DNA from: Chloroflexota bacterium
GTDB lineage: Bacteria > Chloroflexota > Limnocylindria > QHBO01
NCBI GenBank assembly: GCA_013820865.1
Contig: JACDHU010000127.1
Location: forward strand, 1-5,715
Direction of reading: 5' to 3'
DNA: 5,715 nucleotides
The translations under genes were made by a program, and so were the position numbers. Positions 1 through 5,285 of the stretch are shown in pieces. Under the pieces are notes generated by a model. That model was not told where the DNA came from. It made no database searches and saw only the letters and a program-made list of their open reading frames with translations. The first letter of the stretch is position 1; every line of letters begins with the position of its first letter.

Positions 1-65
1 TGTTTGCACGGGGGAGCAATCGTGAGGTTGATCCTGTCGGCTCGCGGCTCAAGGGCTTGGAGAGT

Positions 66-94
66 TTGACCGACGCGGCGTGCGGGCTTAGAAT
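66..94 (+). promoter_or_regulatory. Sigma70-type promoter of the rpmH operon
   Basis: A -35 box TTGACC (66-71, five of six consensus bases) and a -10 box TAGAAT (89-94, five of six) are separated by exactly 17 bases. Transcription would start near 101, giving a leader of about 114 bases before rpmH. No other promoter of this quality lies before rnpA, yidD, yidC or jag, so it probably serves the whole cluster. The boxes are seen directly; promoter activity is inferred. Confidence 0.78.
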
Positions 95-133
95 CGCGAC
101 CGGAGCGAAACGGGCCACTCGATCGTGCGCGCA

Positions 134-152
134 GGCTGGCGGAACGCCAGCC
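134..152 (+). promoter_or_regulatory. Perfect hairpin in the rpmH leader
   Basis: GGCTGGCG (134-141) and CGCCAGCC (145-152) form an 8-bp stem with a GAA triloop, or a 7-bp stem with a GGAAC pentaloop. It lies about 35 bases into the predicted transcript and 62 bases before the rpmH start. The bases after it (GTTCGTGTGTTTG) are only moderately T-rich, so it is not a clear intrinsic terminator. It could be a stability element, an attenuator or a protein-binding leader structure; the sequence does not say which. Confidence 0.5.
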
Positions 153-214
153 GTTCGTGTGTTTGATGGCCCTGAACGAATCATGATCGGACAACGAGGA
201 AACGGCACACACTC

Positions 215-352
215 ATGTCGAAGAGGACGTATCAGCCCAAGAAGCGCGCGCGCAAGCGCGAGCATGGCTTCATGGCCCGCATGGCCACGAAGGCCGGCCG
301 CCGCGTGCTCGCTCGACGCCGGGCCAAGGGGCGCAAGCGGCTCTCCGTCTGA
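215..352 (+). CDS. rpmH: 50S ribosomal protein L34
   Basis: This encodes a 45-residue, very basic protein of the large ribosomal subunit, where L34 binds 23S rRNA. The sequence opens MSKRTYQPKKRARKREHGF and continues through ARMATKAGRRVLARRRAKGR to KRLSV, the family signature almost end to end, and the length matches the family's usual 44-50 residues. The ATG at 215 is the only sensible start; a purine-rich GAGGAAA at 196-202 is a distant Shine-Dalgarno candidate. Strong promoter boxes lie at 66-94, with a hairpin in the leader. rnpA begins 17 bases after the stop, the nearly universal bacterial arrangement. The upstream neighbour, often dnaA, is outside the window. Confidence 0.96.
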   Translation: MSKRTYQPKKRARKREHGFMARMATKAGRRVLARRRAKGRKRLSV

Positions 353-369
353 TCGCCGAACGGGTCCCG

Positions 370-708
370 ATGATGCCCGCGCTGCCGATGCTTCGGCGCC
401 GGGCCGACTTCGAGGCCATCGGCCGTCGCGGAACCGCGCGCGCGACACCCCTGCTGGTCCTCAAATGGCTGAGGACGGATGGGGCCGAGACGCGCATCGG
501 GCTGTCAACACCGCGCACGCTCGGAGGGGCCGTTCGACGCAACGGAGTGCGACGTCGCCTGCGAGTGCTGATCCGCGAACGGATCGGAGATATCGGTCCT
601 GGCTGGGACCTGCTCCTGATCACGCGACCGGCGGCAGCGGATGCGAGCCAGGCCGAGTTGGGAGCCGCGATCGACGCGCTCCTGCGGAGATCGGACATCG
701 GCAGATGA
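370..708 (+). CDS. rnpA: Ribonuclease P protein component
   Basis: This encodes a 112-residue basic protein that binds the RNase P RNA and helps it cleave 5' leaders from precursor tRNAs and from pre-tmRNA. The RnpA signature GGAVRRNGVRRRLRVLIRER covers residues ~52-71 and matches the family's RNR motif. An N-terminal LRRRADFEAIGRRG segment and a central TRIGLSTPR strand also fit. The length is typical. The start is uncertain: ATG occurs at 370, 373 and 388, and none has a good Shine-Dalgarno. A start at 388 would give the MLRRRADF opening common in the family. Translation may be coupled to rpmH, which ends 17 bases upstream. The TGA stop overlaps the yidD start in an ATGA. Confidence 0.95.
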   Translation: MMPALPMLRRRADFEAIGRRGTARATPLLVLKWLRTDGAETRIGLSTPRTLGGAVRRNGVRRRLRVLIRERIGDIGPGWDLLLITRPAAADASQAELGAAIDALLRRSDIGR

Positions 709-923
709 AGAACATTGGGAAGCAGATCGGACTGGGACTCATCATCGCGTACCAGAAGTTGACGGCCTGGATGCCGGCAAGCTGCCGCTACTCGCCAACC
801 TGCTCCGCCTACACATACCAGGCGATCGAGCGTCACGGGCTGCTGCGCGGTTCGTGGATGGGCGCGAAGCGCATCGGTCGCTGCAATCCGTTCCACCCGG
901 GCGGCCATGACCCGGTCAGCTAG
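705..923 (+). CDS. yidD: Membrane protein insertion efficiency factor YidD
   Basis: This encodes a 72-residue protein of the YidD (UPF0161/DUF37) family, which sits at the inner face of the membrane and assists YidC-dependent insertion. The family hallmark CRYSPTCSAYTYQAIERHG covers residues 27-45, followed by AKRIGRCNPFHPGGHDPV (54-71). The three conserved cysteines are C27, C33 and C60. The amphipathic N-terminus (MKNIGKQIGLGLIIAYQKL) fits peripheral membrane attachment. The ATG at 705 overlaps the rnpA stop as ATGA, so translation is probably coupled. The same frame is open far upstream through rnpA and rpmH, but that extension has no YidD similarity and is a shadow. The protein ends DPVS where many relatives have DPVP. 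Confidence 0.94.
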   Translation: MKNIGKQIGLGLIIAYQKLTAWMPASCRYSPTCSAYTYQAIERHGLLRGSWMGAKRIGRCNPFHPGGHDPVS

Positions 924-938
924 AAGAGAAGCGAGAAC

Positions 939-2054
939 TTGACCCCGATCATCGCGCAGGGATTCCTGGGCATCGAGCAATTCACACCGCCGTGGGACAT
1001 CTTCTTCCTCCCGCTCTTCAACCTGCTTCTCGCGCTCTACCAGATCCCGTTCTTCGACTTCGCGCTGGCGATCATCGTGTTCACGATCGTCATCCGCACC
1101 ATCCTCGCCCCGCTTTTCATCAAGCAGATCCGCTCGCAGAAGGAAATGCAGCGGATGCAGCCGCTCATCCGCGAGGTGCAGCGCAAGCACAAGGGGAATC
1201 GCCAGAAGGTCTCCGAGGAGACGATGGCGCTGTACAAGGAGCACGGCGTCAACCCGGCGGCCGGCTGTCTGCCGGTGATCCTCCAGCTGCCGATCCTGTT
1301 CGCGCTTTACCAGGCGCTTATCCGTGCGTCCGGGGTGGTCAATTACACGCCGAACGACCAGCAGCGCGAGCCCTTGGCCGATTGGGTGTCGACAGCTGGG
1401 CTCGAGTCGCTCTCGAACAACAACTACCTGGTTCCGTTCGAGGGTCCGTGCAACGCTCCGCCGGACTTTGCCAGCCTGGTGCCACTCAACTGCCAGCTCA
1501 TCGACCCGATCAAGCTGGGCAGCCAGGTCGATACGACCGTGGGCTGGCTGTTCGGCCTGGATCTCGCCGCGATCGACACCGTCTTCGCGATCCCGCTGTT
1601 CGGGTTCGCACTCTCCGCCCTGGCCGTCATCGCCGCGATCCTCCAGTTCGTGCAGGTCAAGATGACGAGCCCGCGCCCCAACGCCGAGGATCCGACATCC
1701 TCGATGACGAGCACGATGACCTACACGTTCCCCTTGCTCACCATCGTCTGGGGCGGCATCTTCCCCAGTGGCCTGATCCTGTACTGGATCGTCTACACCG
1801 CGTACCTGGTGGTACAGCAGTCCCTCATCATGGGATGGGGCAACCTCTTCCCGGTCTTCGGCTGGCAGCCCGCCTGGGCCCCGTCGCCGCAGGCCGGGAT
1901 CGTACGCAGCGCGCGCCCGAAGCCCGACGCGCCTGCCGAGGAGCCCGATTCCACCGCATCCCCACGCGCCCCCGGCTCGGGCGGTAGCCGCGCAGGGACG
2001 CGGCCCGCAAACCGGAGACCGGGCGGCGCCAAGAAACGAGGCCGAAAGCGATGA
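939..2054 (+). CDS. yidC: Membrane protein insertase YidC/Oxa1 family
   Basis: This encodes a 371-residue integral membrane insertase that places proteins in the membrane with or without Sec. The Oxa1-type core is clear. A hydrophobic segment at ~41-60 carries the conserved arginine (R53) of the hydrophilic groove. A basic cytosolic helical hairpin (~62-105, KQIRSQKEMQRMQPLIREV onward) is followed by EHGVNPAAGCLPVILQLPIL. Further membrane segments lie at ~215-240 and ~263-295. A ~70-residue hydrophilic stretch (131-200) separates the second and third core segments. The tail from ~320 is proline-rich and ends very basic (GGAKKRGRKR), suited to ribosome contact. There is no lipobox and no large E. 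coli-type periplasmic domain. TTG at 939 is the only start giving the full first segment; a GAAGAGAAGCGAG stretch precedes it. The stop overlaps jag as ATGA. Confidence 0.95.
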   Translation: MTPIIAQGFLGIEQFTPPWDIFFLPLFNLLLALYQIPFFDFALAIIVFTIVIRTILAPLFIKQIRSQKEMQRMQPLIREVQRKHKGNRQKVSEETMALYKEHGVNPAAGCLPVILQLPILFALYQALIRASGVVNYTPNDQQREPLADWVSTAGLESLSNNNYLVPFEGPCNAPPDFASLVPLNCQLIDPIKLGSQVDTTVGWLFGLDLAAIDTVFAIPLFGFALSALAVIAAILQFVQVKMTSPRPNAEDPTSSMTSTMTYTFPLLTIVWGGIFPSGLILYWIVYTAYLVVQQSLIMGWGNLFPVFGWQPAWAPSPQAGIVRSARPKPDAPAEEPDSTASPRAPGSGGSRAGTRPANRRPGGAKKRGRKR

Positions 2055-3163
2055 CCTTCCGAGAATTCACCGGCAAGAACGTTGAAGAGGCGATCCGCGC
2101 CGCCATGAAGGAGTTCAGCACCGACCTGGGTGATCTCGATCTCGAGATCCTGGCCCAGGGAAGCCGTGGCGTGCTGGGCGTCGGGGCCGAGGAGGCCCGC
2201 ATCCTGGCCGCGCCGAAGTCGGCGGTGGCCGCGGCCGAGACCGTGCGCGCCGAACCCCAAGCCGAGCCCGAACCGGAAGCTGCGCCCGGACCGGAAGCCC
2301 AAGCCGAGCCAGAGACCGATGCGACCGCTTTCACCCCCGAGTCTGAGGCTGGGGCCGAGCCTGTTGCGACGTCCCGTGGCCGCCGGAAGGAGCCCGAAGC
2401 TTCCGCTTCACGGGCGGAGGCTGCCGATGAGCCGTCCGGCGCTGCCAGTGCCGACGCAGCCGCACCCGAGAAAGTCGATGAGGGGAGTTCTGACGCTCCG
2501 TCTGACGCCGCGCGACGCACCCGTGGTGGCCGAGGCCGTGGTGGTCGCGGCCGGAACGGATCTGGCGGCGGCAACGGCCGCGAACGCGAGCATGGCGACC
2601 GCGAGCCCCGTCCAGACCGGCCCTCGCGCAGTGACCGACCCGGCCGCGAGCCGGCACCGTTCGTCTCGGGCAAGCCGGTCGAGGAGTTGTCTGACGAGGA
2701 GCGCGCAACCCTCGACACCGCAAAGTCGGTGCTCACCGAGATGTTGAAGCTGATGGGCCTGTCGGGGACCGTTGAGATCGCCTCCGGGGGCGAGACCTCC
2801 CGGCTGAACGTGAAGGGCGACGACCTCGGTGCCCTCATTGGTCGCCGCGGCGAGAAGCTGGCCAGCCTGCAGCACCTCGTCAATCTCATCGTAGGTCGCA
2901 AAGAGGGCCAGCACCATCGCATTGCGATTGACGTGGAGAACTACCGCGGCCGCCGCGAGGAGCAGCTCCGTGACGTCGCGGACCGCGCCGCGAAGCGTGT
3001 GATCCAGAGCGGCAAGATCATCCAGCTCGAGGCGATGCCGGCGGTCGAGCGCCGCATCGTGCACATGGCGTTGCTGGAGAATCCGCGAGTCCGGACCCAG
3101 AGCGTGGGAGTCGAGCCGGCCCGGCGCATTGTGGTGCTGCCGGCCAGTCAGGCCAAGGACTAG
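2051..3163 (+). CDS. jag: Jag/KhpB (SpoIIIJ-associated) RNA-binding protein
   Basis: This encodes a 370-residue protein with the three-part Jag architecture. The Jag_N domain spans ~1-55 (MTFREFTGKNVEEAIRAAM to a GVLGVG turn). A KH domain spans ~210-295, with its GxxG loop as G264-RR-G267 (ALIGRRGEKL). An R3H domain spans ~300-368, with R334-x3-H338 in ERRIVHMAL. Relatives (KhpB, EloR) bind RNA in the cytosol and affect cell elongation and division in Firmicutes; yidC linkage is conserved. The middle (~57-207) is a low-complexity linker, Glu/Pro/Ala-rich first and then Arg/Gly-rich (RGGRGRGGRGRNG), which makes the protein much longer than the ~208-residue Bacillus protein. The start overlaps the yidC stop as ATGA. 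Confidence 0.95.
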   Translation: MTFREFTGKNVEEAIRAAMKEFSTDLGDLDLEILAQGSRGVLGVGAEEARILAAPKSAVAAAETVRAEPQAEPEPEAAPGPEAQAEPETDATAFTPESEAGAEPVATSRGRRKEPEASASRAEAADEPSGAASADAAAPEKVDEGSSDAPSDAARRTRGGRGRGGRGRNGSGGGNGREREHGDREPRPDRPSRSDRPGREPAPFVSGKPVEELSDEERATLDTAKSVLTEMLKLMGLSGTVEIASGGETSRLNVKGDDLGALIGRRGEKLASLQHLVNLIVGRKEGQHHRIAIDVENYRGRREEQLRDVADRAAKRVIQSGKIIQLEAMPAVERRIVHMALLENPRVRTQSVGVEPARRIVVLPASQAKD

Positions 3164-3195
3164 CGCGGCGGCGAGACGGCGCGGCGGCGAGACGG
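3164..3195. repeat. Perfect 16-bp tandem duplication after jag
   Basis: CGCGGCGGCGAGACGG occurs twice back to back (3164-3179, 3180-3195), starting on the base after the jag stop. A degenerate third partial copy (GCGAGACGGG) follows at about 3203-3212, inside the next gene. The unit is not a multiple of three. It fills nearly the whole jag-to-next-gene spacer and supplies the only purine stretch ahead of the GTG at 3200. Confidence 0.85.
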
Positions 3196-3199
3196 CTCG

Positions 3200-3622
3200 G
3201 TGAGCGAGACGGGCCTTCCCGCCTGCGTGGTGGGAAGGTTGGGTGTTGACGGGCCGAGCCTTGGCTTCGTGCCGACCCTGGATGACGGATACGCCCTCGT
3301 TATCGGGGACGGTGCCTCCTCGCGCCGTACTCCTGCGTCGGACGACGACCTGGTCGCGCTCGCCATCGCCTATTTCGAGGAGAGCCTGGGCGATCCTCCC
3401 GAAGCGTTGGCAGCAACGCACGGTGATATCGGGACACTCGTTCGCCACGTCGCGGAGCATGAGACCGACGTTGTGCAACGCCGCCGGCTTTCCGAGGCGG
3501 TCGATGCCATCGACGACGGCCAGGCCGCGGAAGTCGTCATGGGCAGGCTGGCGGCGGCCTTCGGCGCAGGCGGTGACGCGCTGGTCCACCTGCGCCGCCG
3601 CGTGGTCGGAGGCACTCCATAG
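3200..3622 (+). CDS. Hypothetical protein, 140 residues, unrecognised
   Basis: I do not recognise this protein. It is small, acidic and soluble-looking, with no signal peptide or membrane segment. The first ~40 residues read as short beta strands (CVVGRLGVDG, GYALVIGDG). A helical, charged C-terminal part follows (~50-137: DDDLVALAIAYFEESLG, LVRHVAEHETDVVQRRRLSEAV, QAAEVVMGRLAAAFG). Codons have the G/C third-position bias of the neighbours, and this frame beats the overlapping one starting at 3243. The GTG start at 3200 is the first in the frame after jag; no good Shine-Dalgarno is visible, so a later start (GTG near 3227) is possible. It is probably the last gene of the rpmH-jag transcript, where many genomes carry mnmE. 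It stays in the same frame as jag beyond the jag UAG. Its stop is one base from that of the convergent gene. Confidence 0.72.
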   Translation: MSETGLPACVVGRLGVDGPSLGFVPTLDDGYALVIGDGASSRRTPASDDDLVALAIAYFEESLGDPPEALAATHGDIGTLVRHVAEHETDVVQRRRLSEAVDAIDDGQAAEVVMGRLAAAFGAGGDALVHLRRRVVGGTP

Positions 3623-3623
3623 G

Positions 3624-4022
3624 TCAGGTGGACGGCCGCTCGTCTCCGTTATCCACACTGTCGGTTGTGTCTGGGTTTGAGAACTCCAGCCAGCCCGCCC
3701 ATGCCATGACGACACCGCCGCAAACCGCCACGAGATAGAAGATCGTCGGCAGCGGGGCAGCTGTGAGCATGAGACCGATGGACCCCAGTCGACCGAGCAG
3801 CCCGAAGACGAGCACCACGCCGGCCACGCCGCCGAGCGCCAACATGATGGATCCTCGATTCCCTTTCCGCGAGCGGAACACCACGGCGAGCATGGTGATC
3901 GAGGCGAGCATGGCCAACAGGCCCAGAGCGCCCGTCCAGAATCCGACGAACCCACCGATGAGCACTGCGGCAGCGCCGTACGCGGCCAGCTTCTCATTTG
4001 CGCTGAGGTGGAAGGATCTCAT
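3624..4022 (-). CDS. Small multi-pass membrane protein, unknown function
   Basis: This encodes a 132-residue protein with about four predicted membrane segments: ~12-29 (LAAYGAAAVLIGGFVGFW), ~32-50, ~59-78 (SIMLALGGVAGVVLVFGLLG) and ~90-111 (LPTIFYLVAVCGGVVMAWAG). A basic loop (RSRKGNRG, 50-57) follows the second segment, and the tail is acidic and hydrophilic (SNPDTTDSVDNGDERPST). No family signature or catalytic motif is recognisable. The ATG at 4022 gives a short polar N-terminus before the first segment; its Shine-Dalgarno is weak. It lies 72 bases downstream of tmRNA on the same strand with no clear terminator between, so it may be partly read from the ssrA promoter. It converges on the 3200-3622 gene. 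Codons near its 3' end carry a perfect DnaA-box consensus. Confidence 0.75.
   Translation of the reverse strand: MRSFHLSANEKLAAYGAAAVLIGGFVGFWTGALGLLAMLASITMLAVVFRSRKGNRGSIMLALGGVAGVVLVFGLLGRLGSIGLMLTAAPLPTIFYLVAVCGGVVMAWAGWLEFSNPDTTDSVDNGDERPST
3649..3657 (+). promoter_or_regulatory. Perfect DnaA-box consensus
   Basis: TTATCCACA matches the high-affinity DnaA box exactly. It lies inside the 3' end of the convergent membrane-protein gene (codons for SVDN) and 27 bases past the end of the hypothetical gene. By simple counting a given 9-mer is expected about 0.04 times on both strands of a window this size. There is no tight cluster or AT-rich unwinding region beside it, so it is not by itself an origin. 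Confidence 0.45.
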
Positions 4023-4067
4023 CGTGGATCACGGCCCTGCTGTGCGACGACCCCCGGTTCCGGCGGA

Positions 4068-4086
4068 CGGTAGCACAGGCGGTAGC
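4068..4086. repeat. Short direct repeat between tmRNA and the membrane-protein gene
   Basis: CGGTAGC occurs at 4068-4074 and 4080-4086 with a 12-base period, just downstream of the tmRNA 3' end. It is too short to assign a role. The 72-base spacer otherwise shows GC-rich sequence and no hairpin followed by a T tract. Confidence 0.35.
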
Positions 4087-4277
4087 TTGAAGAGTGGTGG
4101 AGATGGGGGAGAATCGAACTCCCCGTCCAGAACACGGTCCCCGAGAACTTCCTACAGGTATTTCCGGCCAACTTACGATTTCGCGTCGCGGACCCCCGAC
4201 CGGCGGGGTGCCTCGCTTGCTATCCGGTGATGCCTCTCGGCTCTTTGACGCCGCTCACCGGAGTCGGCAGCGCCGCA

Positions 4278-4320
4278 CCTCCCCAAATGACATCTTCGCC
4301 GTCCGGGGAGGGGGGACGGC
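4278..4320 (-). other. H-type pseudoknot within tmRNA
   Basis: On the RNA strand GCCGTCC (4320-4314) pairs with GGACGGC (4304-4298), leaving the loop CCCCTCCCC (4313-4305). The CCTCCCC of that loop can pair with GGGGAGG (4284-4278) downstream, giving a seven-pair second stem. This arrangement lies just after the tag stop codon, where tmRNAs carry pseudoknots PK2-PK4. The pairings are read from the sequence; the numbering as PK2 is inferred from position. Confidence 0.75.
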
Positions 4321-4335
4321 GTCAATGCTCACTGC

Positions 4336-4365
4336 CTAAGCAGCGAGGGCGTAACTATCGTTGCC
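4336..4365 (-). other. tmRNA proteolysis-tag reading frame (GNDSYALAA)
   Basis: Within tmRNA the frame GGC AAC GAT AGT TAC GCC CTC GCT GCT TAG encodes GNDSYALAA after a GTAACT upstream element that sets the resume codon. The YALAA end is the ClpXP/ClpAP-type degron shared with the E. coli tag (ANDENYALAA). The nascent chain would gain alanine from tmRNA plus these nine residues. GGC as resume codon is an inference from the TAACT context; a GCT codon four triplets earlier would give a longer tag. Confidence 0.8.
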
Positions 4366-4479
4366 AGTTACAGCAATTTGCCCGCTTTTTAACGAGGCCT
4401 GCGAGCAACCTCGACCTGCGATTCCCGGTTCACGGGCCCTGTCGAAACCTGACATCCCCACGAACCAAACCAGACACGC

Positions 4480-4508
4480 AGTGTACCAGACCGATGCGCG
4501 GATGTGAA
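4480..4508 (-). promoter_or_regulatory. tmRNA promoter with extended -10
   Basis: Reading the - strand, the -35 box TTCACA (4508-4503, five of six) and the -10 box TACACT (4485-4480, four of six) are exactly 17 bases apart, and TGG directly before the -10 makes an extended -10. Transcription would begin near 4473, giving a leader of about 13 bases before the mature tmRNA end at 4459, which RNase P would remove. Boxes are seen directly; activity is inferred. Confidence 0.68.
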
Positions 4509-4781
4509 CACCCGTTCTATCAATAGTTGTCTGCGGCACCAATTGTCCCAACGGGGCGATCGCGGAGCCGATCCAGAGCAGCGGTCACTGAATGGGCCAT
4601 TCGTCACGCGAACGGCTCGGCGCGCTGCGTTTGTCCACTGGGTGGGTCACAGATGAGCGTGAGGTGCACGCCCGGCGTGCCGCTCGTGCGTGGTGGTGTT
4701 CACTGCATGGGACAAACCGCGCGCCGCATCGGTCCCGCGTGAAGGATGGCCCGCGTGTGCGCCACCGCGGACCCGCAGCGC
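4509..4781. other. Non-coding interval between ssrA promoter and smpB
   Basis: No convincing gene is present; the open frames across it lack family similarity or good starts. It contains three TTGTCC-core motifs: TTGTCCCAA at 4543, TTGTCCACT at 4631 (one mismatch to the DnaA-box form TTGTCCACA) and, inverted, TTGTCCCAT at 4715-4707. A small perfect hairpin GCACGC-CCG-GCGTGC lies at 4666-4680, and a longer one (4748-4773) directly follows smpB. No tRNA is visible. Confidence 0.6.
4748..4773 (-). terminator. Candidate hairpin terminator after smpB
   Basis: On the - strand GGTCCGCG (4773-4766) and CGCGGGCC (4755-4748) form an 8-bp stem (one U-G) with a ten-base loop, starting nine bases after the smpB stop. 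The following bases, ATCCTTCACG, are a poor T tract, so this may be a weak or factor-assisted terminator, or a 3'-end stabiliser. A GC-rich genome makes chance stems common. Confidence 0.42.
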
Positions 4782-5246
4782 TCAGAGCTTGATGCGGCCC
4801 GCGACCTTGGATTCGCGGTCGAGCTCGCGGCGCATGTCGCGCTCGGCGATGGTTCGGCGCTTGTCGTGCGCCTTCTTGCCGCGCGCGACGCCTACCTCGA
4901 GCTTGGCCATCCCACCCCGCAGGTAGAGGCGCAGCGGAACCATGGTCAGGCCCTTCGCCGACTGGAGCCCGGTCAGCTCGGCGATCTGGTCGCGATGGAG
5001 CAACAACTTGCGGGTGCGCGTCGGGGCATGGTTGAAGCGATTGCCCTGGGCGTACTCGGCGATGTGCGCGCCGATCAGCCAGGCCTCGCCCCGCTCGATC
5101 CGAACGTAGGCCTCGGCGATGTTGACCTTGTGCGCCCGCACGCTCTTGATCTCGGTGCCGGTCAGCACGATGCCCGCCTCGAGCGTCTCCTCGATGGCGT
5201 AGTCATGGTGGGCGCGTCGGTTGACGGAGATCGTTTCGTCGGGCAT
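4782..5246 (-). CDS. smpB: SsrA-binding protein SmpB
   Basis: This encodes a 154-residue basic protein that binds the tRNA-like part of tmRNA, takes it into the A site of stalled ribosomes and places its C-terminal tail in the empty mRNA channel. Family features appear in order: NRRAHHDYAIEETLEAGI with VLTGTEIKSVR (9-37), an OB-fold core (AEAYVRIERGEAWLIGAHI), the PTRTRKLLLHRDQI segment (75-88) and the tail GKKAHDKRRTIAERDMRREL (123-142). Length matches the usual ~150-160. The start at 5246 is chosen because MPDETISVNRRA is family-like and AGGT lies eight bases upstream. The frame is open to 5333, but that part crosses a hairpin and repeats and reads as non-coding. ssrA follows on the same strand. 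The S41 peptidase gene upstream is a common neighbour. Confidence 0.96.
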   Translation of the reverse strand: MPDETISVNRRAHHDYAIEETLEAGIVLTGTEIKSVRAHKVNIAEAYVRIERGEAWLIGAHIAEYAQGNRFNHAPTRTRKLLLHRDQIAELTGLQSAKGLTMVPLRLYLRGGMAKLEVGVARGKKAHDKRRTIAERDMRRELDRESKVAGRIKL

Positions 5247-5285
5247 CGGTCTACCTGGCTCTCGTGAAGTACAGGGGGCAGCCAT

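Larger units (their letters stand above)
4095..4459 (-). ncRNA. ssrA: Transfer-messenger RNA (tmRNA)
   Basis: This 365-base RNA rescues stalled ribosomes with SmpB and tags the unfinished protein for proteolysis. Its 5' end GGGGATG (4459-4453) pairs fully with CATCTCC (4105-4099, one G-U), followed by an encoded ACCA end (4098-4095). The diagnostic GTTTCGACAGGG sits near the 5' end. The T arm carries TTCGATT. The tag frame runs 4365-4336 (GNDSYALAA, stop TAG). An H-type pseudoknot is visible (4278-4320). It appears to be a one-piece tmRNA, not a permuted two-piece form. The 3' end is defined by the encoded CCA, the 5' end by the acceptor stem. An upstream promoter places the start about 13 bases earlier, so RNase P would trim the 5' end. 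smpB lies ~320 bases upstream on the same strand. Confidence 0.95.

Noticed and set aside
166..186. Six-codon upstream ORF (MALNES) in the rpmH leader
   Set aside because: It has no Shine-Dalgarno and no other support, unlike the micro-ORF at 5373-5414.
57..704. In-frame upstream extension of yidD
   Set aside because: It reads out of frame through rpmH and rnpA; YidD similarity begins at the ATG at 705, which overlaps the rnpA stop.
270..1244. 324-codon open frame on the - strand across rnpA, yidD and yidC
   Set aside because: It is antisense to three recognised genes and its translation is low-complexity Arg/Glu-rich sequence without a domain.
3243..3680. Alternative + strand frame overlapping the hypothetical gene
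   Set aside because: Its translation is Arg/Ser/Pro/Trp-rich as typical of shifted frames, and codon bias favours the 3200-3622 frame.
2408..3997. 529-codon open frame on the - strand across jag and the hypothetical gene
   Set aside because: It is antisense to clear Jag KH and R3H domains, has no family similarity, and follows from few stop codons in GC-rich DNA.
4389..4607. Short - strand ORFs running into the tmRNA 5' half
   Set aside because: They overlap the tmRNA and its promoter; only the tag frame 4336-4365 is translated in a known way.
4666..4680. Perfect 6-bp hairpin GCACGC-CCG-GCGTGC as a terminator
   Set aside because: No T tract follows on either strand and it lies ~100 bases from smpB; such stems are expected in GC-rich DNA.
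4746..5267. 173-codon + strand frame across smpB
   Set aside because: It is the exact antisense of SmpB and shows no family motif.
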